Assembly (NCBI GenBank): GCA_913058185.1
Contig: CAJXQX010000017.1
Location: 1-57,407, forward strand
Direction: 5' to 3'
DNA: 57,407 nucleotides
Source: an uncultured Verrucomicrobiota bacterium
GTDB taxonomy: Bacteria; Verrucomicrobiota; Verrucomicrobiia; Opitutales; Opitutaceae
Below, one piece after another: positions 34,786-42,866 of the stretch. Positions within the stretch are counted from its first letter, which is position 1. Every line of letters begins with the position of its first letter. A program made the position numbers and the translations under genes. The notes beneath the pieces were generated by a model. It was given only the letters and a program-made list of their open reading frames with translations. It was not told the origin of the DNA and did not search any database.

Positions 34786-35674
34786 AAAGCGCTTCGTTAG
34801 CGTAAGAGATGCCCGCCCAAACTGAAAATAGTCCCGGCAATACTAAGGACGCACCCGAACTCCAAACCGGCTCCGCGCAATAAAGCAGCCCCGCTTCGGT
34901 TGACCTGATCTCTTTTTGCCAACGATTCATCAGTAGAAACGCCCCCAAGGTGCATAGCACGGTGAGCGCCAAGGTGAATCCCCACCACGCAGGCGAAGCC
35001 AATGGCGCGACCAGCGCGTGGGCACTCGGAGTCGTAGCCACACTCAACGCGGTGAAAACCACCGCTTGCACCAGAAACATCACCAACGTCATCGGCACCA
35101 CGCGGTTTGCGACAAACTCCGCCCGTTCGAGCATGAGAATCTGCCCCATAAAGAATACCGAGGCCAACAACGTCTCCGACTCTCCCCGGCCTAACCGCAT
35201 CGCGCCCCAGTCGAACTGCCCAAGCACAGCCACGCCGGCCAGCACCAGCGCACAGGATAACCAAACCGATGCGCCTGGATTTCGCCGCGTCCTCCACGCG
35301 ACCCAGAGTGGAATCAATATCGCGTAGAACTGGGACAGAAATGCCGAGGTCGAGGCCTCGGTAAACTGCAGTCCATCGGCCTGAAATAACATACCTCCAC
35401 TCGCGAATCCGCCGATCAACAAACCTTGTTTATACTCCAGTCGCGTGATCTTCAGCAGCTGCGGCCCGAGCACGATAGCCAGAACGATGACAGCGAGGAT
35501 GTATCGCGGCATGAGCATCATCCCGGTGAAAAACCACGTGTTCGCTTCAGGCGCATGCTGCGCCGCGAGTAGCCCCGCCCCTTTCATCAGGGGAAAGCTT
35601 AGTCCCCAAAATGCCGTAACGAGTAATAGCATGCCGACTGCGCGACGGTGTTGAGGGTTAGCCGAATGAGACAT
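34697..35674 (-). CDS. EamA/DMT-superfamily transporter
   Basis: 325 residues with ten predicted membrane helices, the first reading AVGMLLLVTAFWGLSFPLMK and including the family's usual AFLSQFYAILIPLW segment (helix 4 region) and a RSTEAGLLYCAEPVWSSGAS block in the second half, typical of EamA. Unlike the neighbour at 33122 it has a longer first-half loop. The substrate is unknown. Its C-terminus overlaps the convergent lipase-like gene by 89 bp. Its start ATG faces the PPK2 gene, which begins about 110 bp away. Confidence 0.85.
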   Translation of the reverse strand: MSHSANPQHRRAVGMLLLVTAFWGLSFPLMKGAGLLAAQHAPEANTWFFTGMMLMPRYILAVIVLAIVLGPQLLKITRLEYKQGLLIGGFASGGMLFQADGLQFTEASTSAFLSQFYAILIPLWVAWRTRRNPGASVWLSCALVLAGVAVLGQFDWGAMRLGRGESETLLASVFFMGQILMLERAEFVANRVVPMTLVMFLVQAVVFTALSVATTPSAHALVAPLASPAWWGFTLALTVLCTLGAFLLMNRWQKEIRSTEAGLLYCAEPVWSSGASLVLPGLFSVWAGISYANEALSTHLLIGGALILVANVVLQLRPPPPRCSG

Positions 35675-35782
35675 AAAGCGACAGAAGCTACTACGGTCAC
35701 AGGGACCTCCAAGGTAATAGTCAGCGCAATCCTCTTCGTAGAGCTGGACATTCGCCCTTCCTCACCAACAAGCTGCGCGGCC

Positions 35783-37273
35783 ATGGCGACGGCACCCGGC
35801 GAGACGATTCTGCCCCCTAAAAAGGTCTACGAGGCGAAGGTTGCTCAACTTCGTCAGGAATTGGTGCAGCTCCAGATCGATCTACTCGGTTCACGCACCA
35901 AGATAGTGCTCATTTTAGCCGGCGTTGAAGGGGCGGGGCGCGGGAGCGCACTCAATACCCTCATGGGTTGGCTCGACCCGCGCAATGTAGAGACCATATC
36001 GGTCGGAAAACCATCTGATGAAGAGCGTGAACGACCCCTTATGTGGCGCTTCTGGCGCAGCCTACCATCCAACGGTCGCATCGGGATCTTCGTGGACTCC
36101 TGGTATACCAAGACCCTGCGCGACGAGGTGCGTGGCCCCAAGGACCTCTCCGAGCTGAGCGATGAGCTCCGACGCATCCGACATTTCGAGCGCTTGCTAG
36201 CCGACAGCGACACCCTGGTGATCAAAATCTGGTTTCACCTCAGCAAAACAGAACAGGGGCACCGGCTCACCGAATTGCAGGCCAATCCCGATACGGCTTG
36301 GCGCGTCACCAAAGAACAAAAACTCGCCCATGCGGTGCACGATCGCTGGGCGAAAACAGCCGAGCATATTCTCGCCGAAACTGATCGCCCTGGAGCCCAT
36401 TGGGATGTAGTCGACTCGGTGGAGTCAAAACCACGGAATCTCGCCTTTGCGCAGACCATCGTGAGTCGATTTCACGCCCACCATCGCCGCATTACTCGGG
36501 CTCAACATTCTCCGCCCGCCAAACCTCAACGCATCATCGCGCTGCGACCCGAAGGTCGACAACGACTGCTCGAGCTCGAGCTCGATCAAAAGCTCAGTTC
36601 GAAAACTTATGAGGAGAAGCGCGAGAAATGGTTGGGTCGGCTCAATCGAGCAGTGCGCAAAGCGGCGGCCAAAAAAAAGTCCATTATGTTCGTTTTCGAG
36701 GGCCAAGATGCCGCCGGAAAAGGGGGCGCAATTCGCCGACTAACGAGTGCCATGGATGCGCGCGACTATCGCATCATACCGGTCGCAAAGCCCAACGACG
36801 AAGAGAAAGCCCATCACTATTTGTGGAGATTTTGGCGACAACTTCCCCGCGATGGACGGGTCGCGATCTTCGATCGCTCTTGGTATGGACGCGTTTTAGT
36901 CGAACGAATTGAAGGATTTTGTCACCCCCGCGAATGGAAAAGAGCTTTCGCAGAGATCAATGACTTCGAAGAACAACTCGCTGATCACGGCACCATCGTC
37001 GTGAAATACTGGCTGCAAATTTCCAAGGAGGAGCAGCTCACCCGTTTTCGTTCGCGCGAAGAAACACCTTACAAGCAGCACAAAATCAATGACGAGGATT
37101 GGCGCAATCGCGGCCAATGGCCGGCCTACGAGACCGCCGTGGGCGACATGCTGGCTTTGACCGATAGTACCTTCGCTCCGTGGAATTTGATCCCTGCTAA
37201 TAACAAACGCTTCTCTCGACTCGATGTCCTGCGCAAGGCGGCCAAGAGTATCAACGCAGCGTTGAAGGAGTGA
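35783..37273 (+). CDS. Polyphosphate kinase 2, two-domain (polyphosphate:AMP phosphotransferase-like)
   Basis: Two PPK2 domains lie in tandem (about 20-240 and 265-490). The second has the standard Walker A FEGQDAAGKGG, the RPTAK-like Arg-rich part, WRFWRQLPRDGRVAIFDRSW and GRVLVERIEG. The first has the same layout but a degenerate P-loop, GVEGAGRGSA, lacking the invariant Lys, and WRFWRSLPSNGRIGIFVDSW. Tandem PPK2 proteins act as polyphosphate:AMP phosphotransferases, using polyphosphate to make ADP; the N-domain is regulatory in known ones. ATG 35783 chosen; a longer ORF from 35648 has an unlikely N-terminus. Confidence 0.9.
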   Translation: MATAPGETILPPKKVYEAKVAQLRQELVQLQIDLLGSRTKIVLILAGVEGAGRGSALNTLMGWLDPRNVETISVGKPSDEERERPLMWRFWRSLPSNGRIGIFVDSWYTKTLRDEVRGPKDLSELSDELRRIRHFERLLADSDTLVIKIWFHLSKTEQGHRLTELQANPDTAWRVTKEQKLAHAVHDRWAKTAEHILAETDRPGAHWDVVDSVESKPRNLAFAQTIVSRFHAHHRRITRAQHSPPAKPQRIIALRPEGRQRLLELELDQKLSSKTYEEKREKWLGRLNRAVRKAAAKKKSIMFVFEGQDAAGKGGAIRRLTSAMDARDYRIIPVAKPNDEEKAHHYLWRFWRQLPRDGRVAIFDRSWYGRVLVERIEGFCHPREWKRAFAEINDFEEQLADHGTIVVKYWLQISKEEQLTRFRSREETPYKQHKINDEDWRNRGQWPAYETAVGDMLALTDSTFAPWNLIPANNKRFSRLDVLRKAAKSINAALKE

Positions 37274-37350
37274 TCGATATTCGGCCATGATTACCTATTA
37301 AATTGGTAATCAATAAGTTATTTATATTTCCTCACTTCTGAGCGGCACAA

Positions 37351-37382
37351 AAAAACGCCGCCCCGCAAAACGGGACGGCGTT
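37351..37382 (-). terminator. Rho-independent terminator of the SWIB gene
   Basis: On the minus strand, CAACGCCGtCCCG / CGGGgCGGCGTT with a TTTTG loop is followed by seven T residues (plus-strand coordinates 37349-37355 hold the A run). The stem has 11 pairs with one mismatch. It follows the SWIB stop codon by about 25 bp. Confidence 0.88.
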
Positions 37383-37406
37383 GAGGGTATAAATTCTTTG
37401 GTGGGG

Positions 37407-37670
37407 TTACTTGGTAACGTGTCCGGAAACCAGCTTGGTCATCTCGAACATGCTGACCGACTTCTTACCATCGAATACCGCCTTGAGCTTATCATCAGCG
37501 ATGATCTGGGTCTTCTTCTTAGGATCCTGAAGGTTATTAGCCTTGATGTAGACCCAGAGCTGCTTGGTGAGCTCTGTGCGGGGGAGCGGTTTCGCCCCAA
37601 CAACCGCCGCGAGGGCTGCGTCAGGAGTTACCGGTTTCATGAATGCTGCGTTGGGTTTGCGTTTAGCCAT
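37407..37670 (-). CDS. SWIB/MDM2-domain protein
   Basis: 87 residues, basic N-terminus and a complete SWIB domain: PVTPDAALAAVVGAKPLPRT, LTKQLWVYIKANNLQDPKKK, then IIADDKLKAVFDGKKSVSMF and EMTKLVSGHV. In eukaryotes SWIB domains occur in chromatin remodelling and in plastid proteins; in bacteria they appear in Verrucomicrobia, Chlamydiae and Planctomycetes, often next to or fused with topoisomerase I. Here it stands alone, with its own terminator and a conspicuous set of TTCAGAGG boxes in its upstream region. DNA binding is inferred. Confidence 0.92.
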   Translation of the reverse strand: MAKRKPNAAFMKPVTPDAALAAVVGAKPLPRTELTKQLWVYIKANNLQDPKKKTQIIADDKLKAVFDGKKSVSMFEMTKLVSGHVTK

Positions 37671-37675
37671 ATCGA

Positions 37676-37725
37676 CCTCTGAATATGGACTTCAGAGGAC
37701 CGATGGCAATACGTTTTTCAGAGGT
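37676..37725 (-). promoter_or_regulatory. Three TTCAGAGG boxes upstream of the SWIB gene
   Basis: CCTCTGAA (37676-37683) and TTCAGAGG (37691-37698) form an 8-bp inverted repeat with a 7-nt spacer, only 6 bp upstream of the SWIB start. A third copy of TTCAGAGG lies at 37718-37725. The positions fit an operator or a translation-blocking hairpin in the leader. A TTGCCA / TATTCA pair with 18-bp spacing between them is a weak promoter candidate. Confidence 0.45.
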
Positions 37726-37855
37726 AAATGTGGGTATTTTTTTCGAAAAACGCTTGCCTAATAATCCGATCCCGTGAGGGCACCGATCCCGAGTTAACCG
37801 TTTTACGTATTTGGTATTCAAATACGACGCCTAAAATCAACCCCGAGAGAGTATC

Positions 37856-38395
37856 CTAAGAATTCGGTGCTCGAGCGGCCGCCTCTTGTCTCGCAGCGCG
37901 TCGACGACGCACTTCCGCGGCGACTGCTTCAAGCCGACGACGCTCATCCGTAGGGGTCGGATTGACCCTCACGGTACTGACCAAATCTTGAGAATTATTC
38001 TGCAACCTCACCGGAGATGCTCCTCCCGCTCGAACTCCTGAAATGGTGGCTGCCTGTAGCCCTAACGTCAGCGCGCGGCCGCCTTGGCGAATATTTACCG
38101 TCCCTTGCTCTTGATCGAAAGCGTCGACGAAGACTTCACCAGGACCTTCTTGATCAAGGCGCAACCACGAGGATCGGCTGGTGGCGACGTTGTAGATTAA
38201 GAACCGCTTTTTTTCGCCGTCTCCAAATACGCCACAAAATTGAAATTCAGCATCCTCCACGACCTCGACCACGTCCTCAACCGCTGCGGGAGGTGCAGGC
38301 ATGAAAGGCGAACGAACCGCCTGAGCACTCATGGCAACACTCACGCTGAGAGAGAGTAGACCGATCAAGAGGTGTCGAGTGGTAGGGAAATTCAT
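37856..38395 (-). CDS. Secreted hypothetical protein, PilP/GspC-like small beta domain
   Basis: A signal peptide (about 1-25, ending SVAMSAQA) precedes an acidic stretch and the block FQFCGVFGDGEKKRFLIYN, SWLRLDQEGPGEVFVDAFDQ, GTVNIRQGGRALTLGLQ, a pattern like the small beta domain of the GspC/PilP proteins. The C-terminal 45 residues are helical and Arg-rich. I cannot assign a family firmly. 179 residues; ATG at 38395. Isolated between the SWIB gene and the terC gene on the other strand. Confidence 0.6.
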   Translation of the reverse strand: MNFPTTRHLLIGLLSLSVSVAMSAQAVRSPFMPAPPAAVEDVVEVVEDAEFQFCGVFGDGEKKRFLIYNVATSRSSWLRLDQEGPGEVFVDAFDQEQGTVNIRQGGRALTLGLQAATISGVRAGGASPVRLQNNSQDLVSTVRVNPTPTDERRRLEAVAAEVRRRRAARQEAAARAPNS

Positions 38396-38516
38396 GCGGG
38401 GAAGGGTAGAACGATATTGTCTATGACGTCGCGAGGCGGGTCAAGTGACGGGAATCGTTCAATATTGACTCGTTGCTTGCGCCGAAGGTTCCCACCGCAG
38501 CATCCTGCATGCGTCT

Positions 38517-39434
38517 ATGGAATCTTTGCCACTCTGGGCCTGGGGAGCCTTCATGCTCTTCATCATCGCGATGTTGGCGCTGGATCTCGGGGTTTTCCAC
38601 CGCAAGTCCCACGAAATCGGCGTCAAGGAGGCCCTGTCGTGGTGCGGCGTATGGTTCTCCCTGGCGATGGGTTTCAACGCTATCGTCTGGTGGTGGCTGG
38701 GACCGGACCTGGGCCTGAAATGGACCGCAGGTTACTTGGTCGAGATCGCACTGAGCGTGGACAACGTCTTCGTGTTTATCGTGATTTTTGGCTTCTTCAA
38801 GGTGCCCAAGGAACATCAACACCGCGTGCTGGTTTGGGGCATCATCGGGGCGGCGATCATGCGATTTACTTTCATCCTAGCGGGTATCGCCCTGCTGAAG
38901 CAGTTCCATTGGCTCATCTACCTATTCGGCGCGTTCTTGGTATTCACCGGCATCAAACTCGCGCTTCCGCAGGGCGACGATGTCGACCCGGAAAAGAACA
39001 TCGCGGTCCGCATATTTCGGCGCTTCTACCCGGTGACTAAAACGTATCATGGCCGGAATTTTTTTGTCATCATCGACGGGATTAAAAAAGCCACTCCCCT
39101 TTTCGTAGTGCTGCTAGTGATCGAGACGACCGATGTCGCATTCGCACTGGATTCGATTCCGGCCGTGCTCGGGATCACCGATGTCCCGTTCATCGTATTC
39201 ACATCCAACATCTTCGCGATCCTGGGCCTACGTTCGCTGTATTTTACCCTCAATGGAGTGATCGACATGTTCCGCTTCCTCAACGTGGGGTTGGCGTTGA
39301 TTCTGGTGTTTATCGGGATCAAAATGCTGGTCGGCGGTTACTATCACATCTCCATTGGCGTCTCTCTGGGAGTGATCGCCGCCGTGCTTAGCATCGCGGT
39401 GGCCGCATCGCTCCTTATCCCCAAACGAAATTAA
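38517..39434 (+). CDS. TerC/Alx-family integral membrane protein
   Basis: 305 residues with eight or nine hydrophobic helices. The family motifs are present: LVEIALSVDNVFVFIVIFGF and VVLLVIETTDVAFALDSIPA, the two Asp-containing helices thought to bind Mn2+ or other metals, with an intervening loop VDPEKNIAVR. The Alx branch exports Mn2+ or couples metal loading to secretion. The 120-bp leader does not show an evident yybP-ykoY riboswitch. ATG 38517; the next gene begins 1 bp after its stop. Confidence 0.92.
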   Translation: MESLPLWAWGAFMLFIIAMLALDLGVFHRKSHEIGVKEALSWCGVWFSLAMGFNAIVWWWLGPDLGLKWTAGYLVEIALSVDNVFVFIVIFGFFKVPKEHQHRVLVWGIIGAAIMRFTFILAGIALLKQFHWLIYLFGAFLVFTGIKLALPQGDDVDPEKNIAVRIFRRFYPVTKTYHGRNFFVIIDGIKKATPLFVVLLVIETTDVAFALDSIPAVLGITDVPFIVFTSNIFAILGLRSLYFTLNGVIDMFRFLNVGLALILVFIGIKMLVGGYYHISIGVSLGVIAAVLSIAVAASLLIPKRN

Positions 39435-39435
39435 G

Positions 39436-40509
39436 ATGATCTTCCCCTCTCCCATTTCCTTCCGCTCTGCACCAAGAATTGGATTGATGATGATGGGAGT
39501 GGCTCTGGCCGGATCACTTCAGGCCACTGAGGTTCCCACCAACGAAGAGGAACCCATTCGAGGCATCGTGATTTCGTGCCAAACGTGGGGCCAGGAATGG
39601 GGGACAGACGAGATGGTTGAAGCGATGCGCGAAGTGAAAGCCTTGGGCGCCAATTGGGTGCAGATCCACCCCTACGGTGCAGTCACACGCGAGGGCGAGA
39701 TCCGGATGCGACGCATGCCCGACGATCCGGACGAGGCTCCAATTTGGTTGAAACGCCCAATCGAAGAGGCTCACCGACTCGGTCTAAAAATCTGCATCAC
39801 ACCACACATCGCACCCTGGCGAGCGGGTTGGGGTTGGCGGGGAGAAGTCACGTTTGATTCCAAAGCCAAATGGAATCGATTTTTCAGCGACTACAAAGTG
39901 TGGATCACTCGGCTCGCTCGACTTTGTAGCGATGCCGACGGATTCACGGTTGGTTCGGAACTCGATCAAACCCTCCGCGGTAACGAAGGCAGATGGCGCG
40001 ACATCATCGCCGCAGTGCGCGAGGAAATCGATGCCCCTCTCACGTATTCTGCCAACTGGCCCGACTACAAAAAGGTTCCCTTCTGGGATGCCTTGGACGT
40101 GATTTCGCTGTCCGCATATTTCCCGATGGTAAAGCACCAGCGCATGCCGGAGGCCGCAGAACTGGACCGCACCTGGCAACGCGTCCGGGGCGAAGCGCTC
40201 GCCTACGCCCGCAGCCAAGATAAACGCATCGTCTTCATGGAGCTCGGCTACGATGTCGGGATGAACGCCGCCCGCGAACCTTGGGAAAACGGCGATCGAC
40301 GCGAAGGTGGCGAGGAGTTGCAGGCGCTGCTACTAGATCGGGCCCTGACCGCGGTCGGTGAAGAGGACGATCTCATCGGCACGTTTTTATGGAAATGGTT
40401 CGCTGGCCCCGTCCGGCGCGAAACGTTTATGGTCAGCGCACCACACATTCGAAAAGTCGTGGCCAAACATTGGGCGGAAGACCCGGTCGACAACGCGCCC
40501 AAATTGTGA
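39436..40509 (+). CDS. Secreted glycoside hydrolase family 113-like protein
   Basis: A leader (GLMMMGVALAGSLQA) is followed by a TIM-barrel resembling GH113 beta-mannanases: GIVISCQTWGQEWGTDEMVE with a following ALGANWVQIHPYG, ICITPHIAPWRAGWGWRG, then the presumed acid/base Glu in FTVGSELDQT and nucleophile Glu in IVFMELGYD. The end WKWFAGPVRR... is also typical of the fold. It may cut mannose- or glucose-containing polymers; the substrate is a guess. 357 residues; likely co-transcribed with terC, which ends one base upstream. Confidence 0.75.
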   Translation: MIFPSPISFRSAPRIGLMMMGVALAGSLQATEVPTNEEEPIRGIVISCQTWGQEWGTDEMVEAMREVKALGANWVQIHPYGAVTREGEIRMRRMPDDPDEAPIWLKRPIEEAHRLGLKICITPHIAPWRAGWGWRGEVTFDSKAKWNRFFSDYKVWITRLARLCSDADGFTVGSELDQTLRGNEGRWRDIIAAVREEIDAPLTYSANWPDYKKVPFWDALDVISLSAYFPMVKHQRMPEAAELDRTWQRVRGEALAYARSQDKRIVFMELGYDVGMNAAREPWENGDRREGGEELQALLLDRALTAVGEEDDLIGTFLWKWFAGPVRRETFMVSAPHIRKVVAKHWAEDPVDNAPKL

Positions 40510-40522
40510 GCTCAATCAGGGC

Positions 40523-41074
40523 GTGCTAAAGCCTTGGAAAACTCTGAGTTCCGATCTACTCGTCGATGACCAATGGATGACGCTACGCGCCGACCGTTGC
40601 GAACGCGAAGACGGACTCATCATCGAGCCCTACTATGTTTGGGAAACGCGTGACTTCGGGCATGCGATTCCGGTGCTGGCCGACGGCCGCATCGTGCTCG
40701 TGCGCCAATACCGGCACGCCACCGGTATGTTCGGTCTGGAATTTCCCGGTGGTGTCTTAGACGAAGGTGAAGCGCCACTCACCGGAGCCCGCCGCGAACT
40801 CCAAGAAGAGTGCGGAGCCACCGGCGGCGACTGGTCCAATATTGCCGCGTTCTATCCCAACCCCGCCCGCCAGACGAATCGGTTTCACTGCTTCCTCGGA
40901 GTAGGTGTAGAGCTCACTGAATCCACCGCATTCGACCCCAACGAAGAACTTGAACTGCACTTGCTAACCAGCGCCGAACTCGACCAGGCCATCACTGACG
41001 GCACCTTTCACCAAGCCTCCCACATCGCCGCCTACCTGATGGCAAAAATTCGCTGCAAAGGAGTCCTCGGATAA
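40523..41074 (+). CDS. Nudix hydrolase (ADP-ribose pyrophosphatase-like)
   Basis: The Nudix box is complete: G-x5-E-x7-REUxEExGU read as GVLDEGEAPLTGARRELQEECG, preceded by VLVRQYRHATGMFGLEFPGG, the pattern of the ADP-ribose/NudF group. It hydrolyses nucleoside diphosphate-linked compounds to nucleotide plus phosphate-linked remainder, with Mg2+. Starts at GTG 40523, just after the GH113-like stop codon; an ORF extending upstream overlaps that gene and is not conserved. 183 residues, cytoplasmic. Confidence 0.9.
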   Translation: MLKPWKTLSSDLLVDDQWMTLRADRCEREDGLIIEPYYVWETRDFGHAIPVLADGRIVLVRQYRHATGMFGLEFPGGVLDEGEAPLTGARRELQEECGATGGDWSNIAAFYPNPARQTNRFHCFLGVGVELTESTAFDPNEELELHLLTSAELDQAITDGTFHQASHIAAYLMAKIRCKGVLG

Positions 41075-41079
41075 CCGGA

Positions 41080-41804
41080 CTACTCCAACCACCCGCCGGT
41101 GGCTTGAATAGGGGTTGGGTCGTCACCTCGACTTATCCAGACCGCGATCGCTTGACGCGGTGCTCTGACCGTTTCGTCTACTTCGGGTAACCGTAACTGG
41201 GCCTCTCCAGTCCGCAGACGACGTTGACTCCAACCGAGGACGAGAAATTCGTGCTGCAATTTTTTCCGCGATTCTCACCGGAACTCACCTTGCTCGCGAT
41301 GCCTCCGCCAAGTCGCGCCACGTTCACGTGCAGTTCTTCAGAATGCTTACCGGTCGAGGAATACGAAACGTGCACATCCGCGCCGGTAACTTTGACCTCG
41401 AGCGCCCCGCCATCGGACAGGCCGGGTTGGTCGATGCCACCGTCGCGAATCCGCCACTCCTCTCCACCGCGCGCCAATCCGGGAGTGTAGACTTTTCGCG
41501 CCTTCCACTTACAGGCGTAAGCATATTGACGAGCGGTGAAACGCTTGTTGGCAAACTTGTCAGGCCAGCCGAGGCGGTCCCAATAATTCACATGCCACGC
41601 CACTGGAACGAAGTCCTGCCACAGCCCTTCTTCGTGCCGCAACTCACCCATCCACCGTTCGGCGGGGGGACAACTTGAACAGCCTTCACTGGTAAACAAC
41701 TCGACCAACGGCACCGCCTCATCGCCTCTACGGAAAACGTGTTCGGCCTACGCCACCGCGCCGCCCCACCCTAAAACCATGGCCGCAAATATGCTGATTC
41801 TCAT
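41080..41804 (-). pseudogene. Secreted DUF1223 protein with an in-frame TAG and a frameshift
   Basis: A leader MRISIFAAMVLGWGGAVA is broken by TAG at 41748-41750, exactly at the expected cleavage region; the frame then continues with AEHVFRRGDEAV and the DUF1223 hallmark VELFTSEGCSSCPPAE (thioredoxin-like Cys pair), VAWHVNYWDRLGW and YTPGL. In the last third the frame drifts at a run of six T on the plus strand (41260-41265); adding one base restores the typical end GENRGKKLQHEFLVL and a tail down to TAG 41080. Two independent lesions make functional expression impossible as sequenced. The family's function is unknown (secreted, thiol-containing). Confidence 0.85.
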
Positions 41805-41831
41805 GCCACTAAGAGCGACCACACTGCCCCA

Positions 41832-42743
41832 CTATTCCTCAGGTTCAACGAAATGGGAATCCGCGGGTAGCATCACGACCGGTTCGCCCTCCAACCAACC
41901 GAGCGATCCGAGAAATCGATCCGTCGCGCGCAAGACTTCGTAGTAACGCACGTTTCCCCAATCGCGCCGATTAAAGAATCCGTGAGTCGCCTGTTCGTAG
42001 AGATGGACGTCGCAACGCCCGCCCGCGCGGCGGATCGCATTGGCAAAGGTGCGCATCGTTTCCACCGGAATGAGCGCGTCTTCGGTGCCGAGAAACGTAA
42101 TCGTCGGTGGCGGCACGGCCGGACCGATATTGTGCAATGGTGAAATCTCCTGAAACCGATGACCCACTCGTTCGAATCCGTAACCGGTCGGGCCGTTATC
42201 CAACACGGGATTGTAGAGGATCAAAGCATCCGGCACGCACGAATCGCTGAGTTTCGCGCCCGCTTCATTGAGTCCCGGCAGAAACGCGGTGGCGGCCGCG
42301 AGATGCCCGCCCGCCGACCCGCCGCCGGCCGCGAGGCGTTGGGGATCTATGCCCCACTCTGCCGCGTTTTGGCGCGCCCAGCGCATGGCTGCCTTGGCAT
42401 CTTCGACACATGCAAAGGGATCTACATCGTGCGATTTTTTGGTCCGATACTCCGCTGCCATCGCCACCATGCCACGGGAGGTCAGGTATTCCGAAAACGG
42501 ATAAAATTGATCCGGAGATCCGCCATTCCACCCGCCCCCAAAATAGAACACGACGGCTGGTCGGCGATCCGATGGCTGGAAACCATCGGGCAGGAAAATA
42601 TGCATCTTCAGTTCGCTGCCATCAACTTCTCGATAGGTCACGATCTGGTCGGATTTTTCGTTCTGCGCCGAAAGAACCGTGGCGAATAAGCTTAGGCCGA
42701 TCAGAAGAATCTGACGGAGCGGGGAGATGCCGGGGTAACGCAT
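41832..42743 (-). CDS. Secreted alpha/beta hydrolase (HSL/acetyl-esterase-like)
   Basis: A signal peptide (ILLIGLSLFATVLSAQ) precedes an esterase domain: FYFGGGWNGGSP as the oxyanion hole, AAEYRTKKSH, nucleophile Ser in GGGSAGGHLAAATA, Asp in TFLGTEDALIPVET, and His in YEQATHGFFN. This is the arrangement of the HSL and xylan acetyl-esterase groups. 303 residues. Located 28 bp upstream of the damaged DUF1223 gene on the same strand, so the two are probably co-transcribed; likely acts on sugar acetates or small esters in the periplasm. Confidence 0.88.
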   Translation of the reverse strand: MRYPGISPLRQILLIGLSLFATVLSAQNEKSDQIVTYREVDGSELKMHIFLPDGFQPSDRRPAVVFYFGGGWNGGSPDQFYPFSEYLTSRGMVAMAAEYRTKKSHDVDPFACVEDAKAAMRWARQNAAEWGIDPQRLAAGGGSAGGHLAAATAFLPGLNEAGAKLSDSCVPDALILYNPVLDNGPTGYGFERVGHRFQEISPLHNIGPAVPPPTITFLGTEDALIPVETMRTFANAIRRAGGRCDVHLYEQATHGFFNRRDWGNVRYYEVLRATDRFLGSLGWLEGEPVVMLPADSHFVEPEE

Positions 42744-42799
42744 CCCCTAGTCTTAGGTCCAAAACCTCCGCCACTACCAGCTGACAGTTTGGGTTACCC

Positions 42800-42834
42800 A
42801 AAAAGAACGGCCTCACACCGAAGCATGAGACCGT
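42800..42834 (-). terminator. Rho-independent terminator of the DUF481 gene
   Basis: On the minus strand, ACGGTCTCA and TGAGGCCGT (9 bp with one G-T pair) enclose a loop with a TTCG-like apex and are followed by CTTTTT. Coordinates of the arms are 42826-42834 and 42807-42815. It lies about 35 bp after the stop codon of the DUF481 gene. Confidence 0.85.
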
Positions 42835-42866
42835 GAGTCAAAATAAGTTGTGGTATCGCGATGCAA

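Noticed and set aside
34797-35297. 166-residue ORF on the minus strand.
   Set aside because: A shadow frame of the DMT transporter at 34697-35674, which carries the conserved helices.
38396-38516. Mn2+ (yybP-ykoY) riboswitch before terC.
   Set aside because: The leader is 120 bp and I cannot place the conserved loops of this riboswitch in it.
302-41804. Stop-codon reassignment (TAA and TAG read as an amino acid).
   Set aside because: Most genes here end in TAA or TAG at the family's normal length, and six further genes are broken by frameshifts, which a changed code cannot explain.
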